Part shown: piece after piece, positions 21,190 to 31,480 of the stretch
Layout: each line of letters opens with the position of its first letter
Numbering within the stretch: position 1 is the first letter of the stretch
Assembly: GCA_905147135.1 (NCBI GenBank)
Contig: LR990043.1
Location: 9,149,057-9,213,056 of the forward strand
DNA: 64,000 bases
Direction of reading: 5' to 3'
DNA from: Blastobasis lacticolella
Lineage: Eukaryota; Arthropoda; Insecta; Lepidoptera; Blastobasidae
Notes under the pieces: model-generated
Told to the model about the DNA's origin: nothing
The model's input: the letters and a program-made list of their open reading frames with translations, nothing else
Database searches by the model: none
Translations under genes and position numbers: made by a program

Positions 21190-21625
21190 GGGTGCAATGA
21201 GGAGCTTTCCAGTAGGTATTGATAGTTGGTTTCAAAAAGCATCAATAGATGGCGCTCCTACAATTTTGGTAATCTTGTTTTAATCTGTATTTTGGTGGCA
21301 GTGATTTCATGCAGCCAACTAATACTAAACTTAAAAATAAAATGTTTATTAATATAAACATTACTGTTAAAGGTTGAACGAAATGTAAAAAGAAATATTT
21401 ATAGAAGTTGGCACTATGTTGCATTATTATTACAACCTATAAAATGGTTGAAAACTATTGACAAATACAATATTATCCAATACAACGTACCAGTGTTTAT
21501 ATCCTGTTTGCTAAGAACCTATTTCAAGCGATTATCAATTACCAAAATTGTCGGGGCGCCATCTAGTGAGTGGTTAGGAATGCTTTAGATACCTATTGGA
21601 AAACTCCTCATTGCCTCAAGACAAA
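21190..21625. mobile_element. MITE-like element (family F) with long terminal inverted repeats
   Basis: The left end GCAATGAGGAGCTTTCCAGT, through TAGATGGCGCTCC and ACAATTTTGGTAAT, is the reverse complement of the right end (ACCAAAATTGTCGGGGCGCC ... AACTCCTCATTGC). The inverted repeats are about 80 bp with mismatches. A related single end lies at 25345-25440. Confidence 0.65.
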
Positions 21626-21853
21626 TAGTTCAATTGAAACTGCTCCCGAGTTATTAAATTGTTTTTATTAGTAAAAACAGTTAAATTTTTACTCACAGTT
21701 GCCTATTATGTGTGTTTGGTAATAACTGCCGACCTCTGGTGTCCTTTCAAGCACTTCACAGAAAAAAACTACTACACTCTTCAATATTTACCTCAAAATG
21801 ATGACCATAGAATCTATGAAAAAGACACAAGAAGAACTTTTTTCACTAGTAAA

Positions 21854-22615
21854 ATGGCTAAGTTTGAAGAAGAACTAAATATGAACATTGCCACTCCTTC
21901 GGGCAAGCCTGCTACTCCCACCCAGTCCAATGAGATGCAGGTATTAAAAACTTTCTTACTTAGTATCCTGACATCTTTACAAGAACAGATAGAGGTGGTA
22001 TTGCAAGAAGTAGACCGCATGGAGACAAGAAGTAGGCGCAAGATGCTTTTGTTTCATGGTGTTTCCGAAAGCACAGATGAAGACACTGCCGAAGCTGTTG
22101 TCAAGATTTCAAAAACACAACTTAAACTGTCGGATGTTACATGAGAAGATTTAAGCAGATGTAATCGCATCAGAAGGGCCTCCAGGGATGAGAGTAAGCC
22201 TCGAACCATCCTCGCCAAACTGAAAGCTGCGATAGTCCGTGACAGTATCTGGTTTTCCAAGACATGTCTTAGAGGCTCCGGAATCACAGTCTCCGAATTC
22301 CTAACCCCGCGGCGACATCGACTTTTCATGGAGGCTAGACGTCGTCTAGGGGTTGCCAAGTGCTGGACAAGGGAGGGAACCGTGTATGTCCTTGATGGCG
22401 ATGGCAAGCGGCACAAGTTGACTTCAATCCATCAGCTAGGGGACTATGCTGTGGCCGTCGAATCATCGCAGGCTTCGCAGGTACCAGCGAGCAGTGACGC
22501 TGTAGTTGCAGCTGACGAACCATCGCGATCATCTGCCTCCAAACCGATAGCTAAGCCGCCCTTACAGACGTCTGCCCGCAAAGAAAAAGGAAAGGTGGTT
22601 CAAACCAGGAGGTGA
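21854..22615 (+). pseudogene. LINE ORF1 (L1-type RNA-binding protein) with one nonsense codon
   Basis: Reading from ATG 21854 there is one frame of about 253 codons to TGA 22613-22615, broken only by an in-frame TGA at 22142-22144. Order: a Ser/Thr-rich start; a coiled-coil-like segment (SILTSLQEQIEVVLQEVDRM); RRKMLLFHGVSE; SRCNRIRRASRDESKPRTIL; LRGSGITVSEFLTPRRHRLF; then WTREGTVYVLDGDGK and a basic Ser/Ala-rich tail. The layout resembles L1 ORF1 proteins (coiled coil, RRM-like, C-terminal domain). RT remains follow downstream on the same strand. The host function call is by analogy. Confidence 0.6.
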
Positions 22616-22804
22616 GCTGTAACAAGCAAGAGGAGTTAGAAGGTTGGCATACTAGATGTAGGTACCTATGTAATATATTTATTTCTCTGCAACTCATTTA
22701 CCCACTTGTTTCGCGTTCTCTTGTATTCCAGTGCCGATGAGCCCTCTCTCAGATTGTCTGAGGATAGATCTCAGCATAGCTTCTTTCTTCAGCCAACGGA
22801 CGAA

Positions 22805-23420
22805 CAATAAATCTTTGCGATTATAAACTCTTCAAAACTGGATAGCGCCCCAGGTGCGGACGGCATAAAGGCTTAACTTATTAAGTAAGGAAATAATAAC
22901 TCCACTCATCTATATATTCAATCTTAGTTTATCCACGTCTACCTTTCCCGTGGAAAAAATCTACAGTTATACCAATTTACAAATCTGGCGAAAAGATATC
23001 TCCCTCAAACTATAGGCCTATCTCTCTGCTACCTGTGTTCTCCAAGAACCTAGAGAAGATCGTAAATTTTCGAATAAGAAAATACTTGGAGAAATTCAAG
23101 CTGCTCGCTGACTACCAATTCGATTTCAAACGTAACCGCTCCACCGAAGACGCTGCGAGTCTCCTTTCCATATCAGTATCTGAGACACAGCTGTATAGGT
23201 GTCTTTCTAGACCTAGCGAAGGCATTTGACACCATTTCAGTGCCAATCCTCAAGAAACTTAAGGCCATTGGTATAAGAGGAGTGGCACTGGAATGGTTTC
23301 AAAGCTACCTTAGCAACAGATCCCAGCGTGTGAGGGTCGGTGACGAAACTAGTGATGGTCTGCCAATTGATTTTGGTGTTCCCCAGGGAAGTGTGCTCAG
23401 TCCTACCCTATTTATTATAA
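22805..23420 (+). pseudogene. LINE reverse-transcriptase remnant, truncated by a mariner insertion
   Basis: Decayed RT motifs in several frames: SAPGADGIKA, NYRPISLLPVFSKNLEKIV, FDFKRNRSTEDAASLL, LAKAFDTISVPILKKLKAIG and FGVPQGSVLSPTLFI. It stops at the left end of the mariner at 23422, and the catalytic FADD block is not found afterwards. It follows the ORF1 remnant in the same orientation, so they probably come from one element. Confidence 0.75.
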
Positions 23421-23421
23421 C

Positions 23422-23820
23422 GGGTGTTTTTTTAGAGGTATAGAACTTTGAAATTGAATAAAACAAAGATGTGAATTGACCGCCAAGATCGTGCGATTTA
23501 ACGCCGCTTGACTATATTCTGTGGGGATATGTGAAATCGCTAGTCTACGCCGATAAGCCCGAAACCATTGAACACTTGGAGGACAACATTCGCCGCGTTC
23601 TTGCCGATATACGGCCACAAATGTTGGAAAAAGTAATCGAAAACTGGACCTCCAGATTAGACTACGTCCGAGCCAGCCGTGGTGGTCATATGCCAGAAGT
23701 CATATTCAAATTACAATGCCAGAAAATTGTCTATCGAATAAACTTAATTTCATGTCAATTTAAAAAGAACATCTTTGTTTTAATTTAATTTCAAAGTTAT
23801 ATACCTCTAAAAAAACACCC
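23422..23820 (+). mobile_element. Internally deleted Tc1/mariner-superfamily transposon
   Basis: About 400 bp bounded by roughly 50-bp terminal inverted repeats starting GGGTGTTTTTTTAGAGGTAT on the left and the same on the reverse strand at the right end, with a few mismatches. Only the 3' end of the transposase gene remains between them. It interrupts a LINE reverse-transcriptase remnant. Confidence 0.85.
23480..23788 (+). pseudogene. Mariner transposase, C-terminal fragment
   Basis: One open frame of about 100 codons: PPRSCDLTPLDYILWGYVKS, then LEDNIRRVLADIRPQMLEK, W.SRLDYVRASRGGHM and a short tail. The second Asp in DLTPLDY fits the third acidic catalytic position of Tc1/mariner transposases. 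Everything upstream, including the first two catalytic positions, is missing, so it is inactive. Confidence 0.8.
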
Positions 23821-24740
23821 TTTATATACAGGGACATTATAGAACTCAACGTCAAGCCGAAACGGGGTGACAGGATTGATTGTAACCTTTATATACAGGG
23901 ACATTATAGAACTCAACGTCAAGCCGAAACGGGGTGACAGGATTGATTGTAACCATCATGAGAAAAATCAGAAAAAAATCTATCCCATACAGTTAGAAAA
24001 TTATGGGCATTTAAGAAAAATCTAGAAATTTTGTCAAACGGTAAAAATTTTTCGGTTATTGTGGTTAATTTTTATTATTTTTGTTCATTTAAACTTTGGA
24101 ACCGTAACCCTAAATAACATTTCTAGAACCACAGTCAACAATAATGACACAATTGCCCCAAGTTTTCTAGAATTCAGACTATTTGTTAAACTATGAATTT
24201 AAAATTTTCAAAATTTGTCGAATTTAAAAAGCCCTCCTTTAAAATAAAGTGCCTTGGCAAGTGCCATTAAAAGTTCGCGCATTTAATCAGGATTGTAATA
24301 TGGTACAATACTTGTTAGTTTCATACTAAAAAAAACGAGTAAAAAAATAAAAACCTCAAGTAACTCGATTTTTGCTAACCCATTTTACTCAGTTCAAATG
24401 TTTTTTATCCGCACAAGCTCTTGGTAGGTTCTTAATTTTACGGCAAATGATGAGAGAGATGGATAGTGGCATAGCCTCCTTTATGAAGGAGGCTGTGATA
24501 GTGGACATGTTTGCCATGAGCGAGCGAGACAGATAGTGACGCCACTTTTACCAAAGTCAACAAAAGTAAGTAAAATTAATAAAATAATGCAAAATCTTGA
24601 CCTAGTTTAGTTTAGGTTTATTGAAATAAAAGTCAGATAGGGAAATAACATTTTTAATTACAATATATGTTCAAATTGTTTACCAATCAATCCTGTCACC
24701 CCGTTTCGGCTTGACGTTGAGTTCTGGGACACCTGTTGTA
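23821..24740. mobile_element. Non-autonomous DNA element with terminal inverted repeats; left end duplicated in tandem
   Basis: The left end (GAACTCAACGTCAAGCCGAA and ACGGGGTGACAGGATTGATT) recurs inverted at 24685-24735. The left end is present twice as perfect 67-bp tandem units, 23821-23887 and 23888-23954. The interior is AT-rich without a transposase. It starts directly at the right end of the mariner. Confidence 0.7.
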
Positions 24741-25344
24741 CAATAGTTTCTATTTTATGTTATCTGCTGCCATCTATCGGTGCTACACTACAATAACTGT
24801 TATTTCAGCGCTACCTTTTTAGTGTTTTCGAACGCATTTCCAAGTTTTTTAATTTTTTTTTGGCTTGGTACAAAAGGCAATTTATCCGTAAAGTGTTACC
24901 AAATATGTTGTATTTGCTCTATTTATGCTGTTTAAGCTTTAGTCGGTACTATACCATGCCAAAGAGACGGCAGTCGGCATACACTAAGTTTGTGTGTGTT
25001 TGGAGTAAATTAAAATACTTAAATTCCTTCCAACCTATCAATGACCTTCAAGGCTAGAGCGAAGAGGCTGTTCCAAGACGATTATGCTCCATCTTCGGCC
25101 GCATCGTCACTTACCAACAAGTGAGATGGCGGTCAAATGCCTGACTTGTATAATATTAAAAAAATTAATTCAGTATAATGTATTTCAATAATGAAGATAT
25201 TTACCAATTCCGCCAGGATATTACTGGCACCAAAAAAAGGGGGGAACTCAGAACGTTGTAAATTAAGTTCTACTTGAACCCTTAGTTCGTACCCATAGTA
25301 GCGTTCATGCCAACATGTGGAGTCGCAGCTAAAGATTTAAAAAA

Positions 25345-25440
25345 GTAGTACCAAAATTGTGGGAGCGCCATCTATTTATTCTTTTTGAAACCAACTGACA
25401 ATCCCTACTGGAAAACCGTTCTTTGAGGGGGTTATAATCT
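25345..25440. mobile_element. Single end of MITE family F
   Basis: ACCAAAATTGTGGGAGCGCC, 'tttttgaaaccaactgacaa' and 'ccctactggaaaac' are the reverse complement of 21190-21275. No partner end was found nearby. Confidence 0.6.
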
Positions 25441-25680
25441 CAACTCAACTTGGTAGCGTTGCAAACCCATCTACTTTTAATAGCGACTCCATACATGGTT
25501 ATTTGTATTTGTGAAAGCATAGGCCGTATCGTCTATTTGCCCATACGTATAACTTGTCCGAATTACTTTTATTACTTTTATGCGGACACCGGCCTACCGA
25601 TCAGGGCCAGGCAGAGCCGGACCGAGTGCAATATGAAGGTCATATTTTCACTCGGGTCCAGCAAGCTCAGCCCTGCTACT

Positions 25681-25870
25681 CCTAAAACACTAGTTTCTAG
25701 AGATAAACTATAGTTCTTGTTGAGATCTACATTTCGAATGACAGCTGTCAAACTTAAAACTGAAATAACTCTGAAACTATTGGTCCTAGAACACTAGTTC
25801 CTAAAGATAAATGATAGTACTCGTCGATATCTACATTTCAGTAGACAGCTGTCATCCGAAATATAGATCT
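25681..25870 (+). repeat. Tandem repeat, period 104 bp, about 1.8 copies
   Basis: The unit starting CCTAAAACACTAGTTTCTAG (25681) recurs as CCTAGAACACTAGTTCCTAA at 25785, and both contain GACAGCTGTCA. Identity is imperfect, so the duplication is not recent. Confidence 0.7.
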
Positions 25871-26138
25871 CAATGCTAAAATTTAACTAGTGTTGTAGGA
25901 TAAATCGTTTCCGAACTCTTTTATCTGTTTTGTGCATCAAAAAGTCGTAGGTTAATAGTTATGTCGACTCGACGTTGGTTGGAGAAACGTTCAGTAGATC
26001 AAAAGGTATTTTGACAACTACTTTTCAGATTATACGGATTACCCCACAATAATACCAAATTCACGGTAAATATATTTCTCCAATAATGGCAACACCAAAC
26101 ATGATACTTGTCAAATTAGACTGACGGTGCTTATATCA

Positions 26139-26201
26139 TAGCCTCCTTCATCTTACGAAGGAGGCTATCATAGCCTCCTTCAGTAGATGAAGGAGGCTAT
26201 G
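26139..26201. repeat. Two adjacent palindromes built on TAGCCTCCTTC
   Basis: ATAGCCTCCTTC with its complement (26139-26168), then CATAGCCTCCTTCA with its complement around GTAGA (26169-26201). The same unit appears at 24470-24497 and, as a single arm, at 38523. Confidence 0.8.
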
Positions 26202-26267
26202 AGGCTATGATTATGTCCTTACACTATTAGAAAGGGACAAAGGACTATCGTTGGTGACTCTCGCTCA

Positions 26268-26935
26268 GGCTTGCCAGATTGGGGGTTTATTTCGCAATTT
26301 TGGGGAAAAAGTTGACTCTTGGGGAAAAACTGGGGAGACAGAATCTTTGGGGAAACTTTTGGGGAAAAAGATCTAGGGAAAATATTGAGCCCCAATTATA
26401 GTATAACTTACATTTACGAATGACGATGAAATAAAATCTATGAATCTTTAAGACAAGTTCTAAAAAACTTAATTCCAGTGCCATAAAACCTTTGGACAAA
26501 AAAGGTCTGTGGACCATTTAAACTAGTAATGGGACTCGAATCGAAAATTAATATTCGAATCTACCGGCAAAATTTCGTATCATGATTCGAATTGATATAT
26601 GACTCTAATCGACATGATGATTCGAATCAATATGAATAGATAAAAATAAATAAAAATACGTGAACCTACTGCCAAAATGATAAAACGGTTCGATAGCGAA
26701 AACGTCTACTCAACCGAAGACAAAGACAGTGAAATGTTAAATTTGTTTAGTGAAATTTAAGAACATTTCATTTATTAAATAAACGAAGAAATAATGTGTT
26801 TATTGTGTACCTATTTATTAATTAATTATTGAAGCAAATCAAGTTTGGGGGTTTTTTCTGAATAATGTATCATTTTGGGGAAAAATAATTATGAATCTGG
26901 GGAAATATGAGAAAAAACATCTGGCAACCCTGCCT
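26268..26935. mobile_element. Element with TGGGGAAA-repeat subterminal regions
   Basis: The ends read GGCTTGCCAGAT and, inverted, GGGTTGCCAGATG. Both subterminal regions carry many TTGGGGAAA or TGGGGAAA units (26290-26390 and 26845-26910). The interior has an ATTCGAAT-rich patch (26530-26640). No transposase is evident. Confidence 0.5.
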
Positions 26936-27052
26936 CGCTCTGCCCGGTGTTATATAATCAAAGCAGTGCGCAGTCCCTTTTGGGTGGTAAGTCCATGCTT
27001 TAAACGCAAGCGTTTGAAGCACCATGAATGTCAAATGTCAATCAATTGTCAA

Positions 27053-27655
27053 TTTGACTAAAATAGGATGATAATTTTGACAGCTAACTAATTGTTGGTC
27101 TTTGGTGCACGCCCATGAAGTTTCGTGTTTTATTTCGGTAAAATGTAGTACGGATAATACCGTACTTTATAGACAGGCCCCGCCCCTTTAGTGAAGGGCC
27201 ACGAATAACGAACAACAACAGACAATCGAAAATCAGTATTCAAATAAAATAATCGAACATTTAAAATTAACATTTAGATAATTAAATTTTTTTTGCAACT
27301 ATAACTCTTATTCCTTGTTTGGATTTCACCCTACGAGACCTTTTACAACAACAGTTTCGACTCGCGTACTGCGTATTCGCGTATTCTACGGAATAGGTTG
27401 ACTGCCCAAATAAAAATACGCACGTGTCGAAATCGTCGTTGTGGAAGGGTTTTTAGTGTCGTATTGATAAATTATTAATTCAAAAGAAAATAAATAGTTT
27501 ATTTTGTAGAACACGTACTGAATAACCATGCAACTATCGATTCCAAGTTCTATGAGAATAAAAATCGATAATCGAATAGATTCATAACGATTTTACAATA
27601 CCTCATCCCTACTGTGAATTGTCAAAATTATCACCTATATTTGACAAAGTATAGT
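27053..27655 (-). mobile_element. MITE family G, about 600 bp, inverted relative to 53659-54258
   Basis: The terminal inverted repeats contain AGGATGATAATTTTGACA; the whole 600 bp aligns in reverse to 53659-54258 (shared TTATTCGTTATTCGTGG-, CGATTATCGATT- and CACGTGCGTATTTTTATT-type stretches). No open frame. The two copies are non-identical. Confidence 0.8.
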
Positions 27656-27954
27656 CATAGCCAGCGTTGCCATATCGTACCTTTTGATACGATTTACGTA
27701 ATATTTGGCCGACATTCATTTTGATGGCTGAATAGACTAAGTTGCCAATGCCTAGCCTTAATAAAAAGCATTTTTGACGCGTCGCTGGTGTATATTTACG
27801 ATTTTTACGTATTTTTACCAAAATGACTGATAAAGCTAGCGTTTCTATAGTATTAGCATTAGGATTAAAAAGACGCGTGAAGACAAAAAAATGAGAAAAA
27901 TTATGAGGAAGAGGATCTTGTTGACTTTTTATACTTTTATAATAACTGTCCAGC

Positions 27955-28113
27955 GGGGCTATTGGCCAACTCAGTTGACAACTGTATTTGACACTAGATA
28001 ATTCTACACCACGTCATCTACGTTGAAAACTGGCAATAGCGTCTACCAAATTAGAGTAGTGTCAGATTTTCTTATGTCAAATTCAGTTGTCCACTGAGAT
28101 AGCCGATAGGCCC
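27955..28113. mobile_element. Small MITE with inverted repeats of about 38 bp
   Basis: The left end GGGGCTATTGGCCAACTCAG, then TTGACAACTGTATTTGACA, is matched in reverse at 28074-28113 (TGTCAAATTCAGTTGTCCAC, TGAGATAGCC). The interior is about 80 bp. Confidence 0.65.
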
Positions 28114-28236
28114 TCAGGTCCATAGTGGCCACAGCAGCTTGAAAAGAAACACAATGAAAATAAATTTGAAATTACGTTATTTAGCTGTCAGTTTGACAAA
28201 AATGTCGTGATAAATATCGACTAGATACTAGACGCT

Positions 28237-28274
28237 CGATATACAGGGTGTTTCATAATACATGTATAAAGCCG
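28237..28274 (+). repeat. Left member of a perfect 38-bp inverted repeat 5.3 kb apart
   Basis: The stretch beginning CGATATACAGGGTGTTTCAT is an exact reverse complement of 33553-33590. ATACAGGGTGT is a common start of lepidopteran DNA-transposon ends with TA targets. The two may bound one 5.35-kb element or be ends of two separate MITEs. Confidence 0.7.
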
Positions 28275-30377
28275 TGAACTGGATGGAGTGCTAAACGTAT
28301 TAAAACGATAGGTACAATTTTTTTTTCGTACGTGGAATAGTAAGCGAGAAAATGACTATCGAACTTTTACCTTTTCAATGTCGATAATCGACATTTTCAA
28401 AACGAAAGACCGCATCTCTAGAAATCAGTTGTAAAAGGTCACTCAAGTTCATAGTACTAGGCGCAATGATATTAAGGAGATCTAAATTAGCCGTTTTGTA
28501 TTTTTTGGTTTGAGGGTTCTGTACAAAAAAATATTGTAATTTTAATTTAATAGGTTCCTTCATAGTTTTTTCGAAAGTGCACCACCACCTAACTAATAGC
28601 AAAGTAGTCTAATTCAAATTACTGTGGCATATTAATGTAGCAAACTCTAATTAATGTAGCATATTTGTCTTTATAAGTTTGCTTTCTCATGTCATGCTTG
28701 TCAGTCATGTTTCAGTGTCGCAAAGGTCCTATCTGCTATGAGATTTTTCAGTAACTACACACACATATTTTTGTATTAAATAAAACAAATAAAATACCTT
28801 AGTGTAATGAATGAAACATAAATAAAACAAAGACAGCAGAGAGTGGAGTTTAAGACAGAACCCTCCACTAATGTGGGGAAGGCTTAAACTCTCAGAGGAC
28901 TGTTATGTTAAAATCCGTACGATTTCACGAATATTTCTCATCAACAAAAATTAACTAAATGAATCTTAGTTGACGGAGCTATACCTGTAAATATCCCATG
29001 CTTCACCCAGTTGGAGAACCTAGGCAGGGGCGCAACAACCGCCGTATCAGCCGTATCAATGATACGGGGTCCCAAATCGTTTGTAAGCAAAAATACGTAC
29101 TGTTATCCTCAATTTCAGTTAAACCCTATTTCCCGGAAAAAAAAAATCTTTAGTGATTTTCAGACCAGGGTCGGGGCCCCCTCCGCCAAAGATGCAAATG
29201 AAATCAAGTGATACAATCCGTTTTTGTTCCCCTTTCGCTTAGAGATAATTAACATTTTTAATAAAAAACAACAACTTAGAGCCCCTCACGCGCACTCACT
29301 CACTACTTCATTGAAATTGTGTAAAAATGCACCAATGCAAAAATGAGAAAAATCTTGATCTCATGTACAACATATTCAGCACTATCGGTGAGATCATAAG
29401 ATTTAAGAAACTCCTTACACTGTTCATTGCTCAACGGGTCAGATGGACCTGGCTCATAATAAAATCGTTTTGGCCCACACGATTTTCGAATTTGACTGTT
29501 TTTAAGTTAATCGAGAAAACTTTATAGCCAAAATGTCAGAAATAGAGCTCGCACGCTCATTAATTAATTGTTTGCGAAGTTAATTTTATTATAAACCAGA
29601 TGTCAGAAATGTCTACATCGTATAGTCCATTTACTGATTTTATGTTATTCGCGCAAGTATTCTGAAGGGTTAGTTTGTGAAACTATCGAGCTCGCTATGC
29701 TCGCTTATTCCACAAATTATGACATTTTTATATTTATCACGCAAGGTTTTAATATACCAAAGTCAAGGGCCAATTTACAAAAATTCCGATGTCCACCCCG
29801 GCCTTTCAGGAGATTTTTGTCATACAAACTACCAACATAAAACATTAACAAATTATACACCTAAATCTTCCTCAATAGACAAAGTAATTCCACTTTGTCA
29901 ATTGGTGAAAACCGCATGAAAATCCGTTCAGTAGTTTTTGGGTTTATCGCGAACAGGCAGACAGACGCGGTGTGGAACTTTCTTTCATACATATGTTATT
30001 CTTACTATTAAGGTGATTCAACGCCCATACTAAATTTCTCTCGATATTCTTTCATTTGTTCGAGTGTTTAGTGATTGTATTATGATTTCTACTCTTAGTA
30101 AATGTATTCAATGGTGCGCAAAGTGGTTTTCTTTTCAAAAGCAGTTAAATCGAAAAAAGCACAAATCGCCGCTTGATGGCGTTGTTTTGTGATTTAATTA
30201 TTTTTCTTTTTCATTGCTTTGTTTTACATTATTAACATGTGGAAATCTATTTCGCGCACAATTGAACATATTTTCTAATAGCCAATTGCACAAAAAAGTT
30301 ACATAAAAATTGTATGATAATCGTACCGCCTTAACACGCGAATGGCTTGGATTTAAGTTACTCATTAGCATCCCTTC
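28275..30377 (+). other. Intergenic stretch with only unclassified repeat traces
   Basis: AT-rich. No gene recognised. 29925-30000 contains AATCCGTTCAGTAGTTTTTG and GACAGACGCG, a motif often found at the ends of lepidopteran repeats. A GATACGGGGTCCC-type motif at 29055 recurs inexactly at 30690. Confidence 0.5.
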
Positions 30378-30645
30378 TAGCCGTGTGGTGACCGGTAGAG
30401 TAAAATAGCACCAACCCCTTACACTCGTGGGTGTCGTACAAGGCGACTAACGTTTAGAGGCAAAGTATCTAGTCTCCATAAACTGGAAAATGGGCAGCAG
30501 CGTTTTTCATTGTTATGTTTGCAACACTGCAATCTCCAACCCGCCTGCCAAGCGTGGAGATTATGGCAATAACCTCCCCTTTTGCGGGAGAGGCCCAAAG
30601 TCCTGTAGTGGACTGTTATGGGCTGTGATGATGATGATGACGATC
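30378..30645 (+). repeat. Dispersed repeat family B, plus strand (intergenic)
   Basis: AGCCGTGTGGTGACCGGTAG at the start, AAATGGGCAGCAGCG, AAGCGTGGAGATTATGGCAA and TGGGCTGTGATGATGATGAT at the end. The GATGAT tail is a short microsatellite. Confidence 0.7.
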
Positions 30646-30972
30646 CCTTGTAGTTGGGGGTACTAACTATGGGGCCCCAGACAGCTATTGATACGGGGCC
30701 CCTGGAAGGCAAGCAACGCCACTGAACCTAGTTCACCTAGGTGAAACACGGACCCAAACACAATTTTAGTAATTACAGTATGTACAAATTACCCGATAAA
30801 ATACTGGTAAGCAAATGTATTCCATCACCGACATCATAAGGATTATTATTAGTCCACTGTTGGACTTGTTTGAGCCTCACTTTATTAAATAAACACAATC
30901 AACATTACGGTGCATCTACCAGGAGAACATAAGAGGCGAAATAAGTACGACCCCTAACACGCGGATCCCTAA

Positions 30973-31326
30973 AGCCAGTGTTACCAGCAGTAGTTTCCAA
31001 AAAAGTACGTCTGGGCTCTTAAAATAGTACGAAAATGGCTAAAAAGTTACGATTTCTTCTTATTATCTTCTATATTTTATCGGCCTTGGGGGGGGGATGA
31101 TTTTTAGTCAATTAATGACGTTATTTTGTTGCCGGTGGCTAAAATCAACCCTTCCTTCCCATTATTTTTCAGTATTTTGCGCACAGGAAAGGTGAAGCTC
31201 AGCTAAATTCAGCATTTTGTAAAAACGTACTAAATAGTACGATGTGAAGCAAAGTACGCTTAAGGTACGACAGTCGGCCAAATAGTACGTAAATCGTACT
31301 AAAAGGTACGATCTGGCAACGCTGCC
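30973..31326. mobile_element. MITE-like element rich in GTACG motifs
   Basis: Ends CCAGTGTTACCAGCAG and (inverted) GCAGCGTTGCCAGA. The interior repeats AAATAGTACG, AAGTACG and AAGGTACGA many times. 38440-38522 is the reverse complement of its left 80 bp; 27665-27710 resembles its right end. Confidence 0.6.
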
Positions 31327-31480
31327 TAAAGCGCTGCCTGCTGCCACGCCTCCCGCCTCGCCTCCCGCCACCCGCCGCCCCGTGCGCCCCGCGCCGAAAG
31401 TCGCGGGAAATACTCCGCCACGAGGCCCATGTGTCGACACGCCGGAATTTTGGCAGTGTGCGTGCTGCACTTGGGTGTGT
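31320..31480 (+). promoter_or_regulatory. CpG-rich patch, possible promoter upstream of FATP copy B
   Basis: A sharp GC- and CpG-rich patch (CCTCCCGCCTCGCCTCCCGC, CGCCCCGTGCGCCCCGCGCC) stands out from AT-rich surroundings. It is the best promoter-like composition between the two genes and lies 7.5 kb upstream of copy B exon 1. No TATA box or spliced exon could be tied to it, and it abuts a MITE, so it could also be repeat sequence. Confidence 0.25.

Noticed and set aside
21190..25440. Single large transposon bounded by the family F ends at 21190 and 25440
   Set aside because: A closer inverted partner exists at 21545-21625, so the left end belongs to a complete 430-bp MITE. The 25345 copy is better read as a separate fragment.
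26700..26760. Short C-terminal-like frame (RFDSENVYSTEDKDSEMLNLF)
   Set aside because: It looks protein-like but is only about 20 codons, inside a repeat element, with no upstream coding sequence found.
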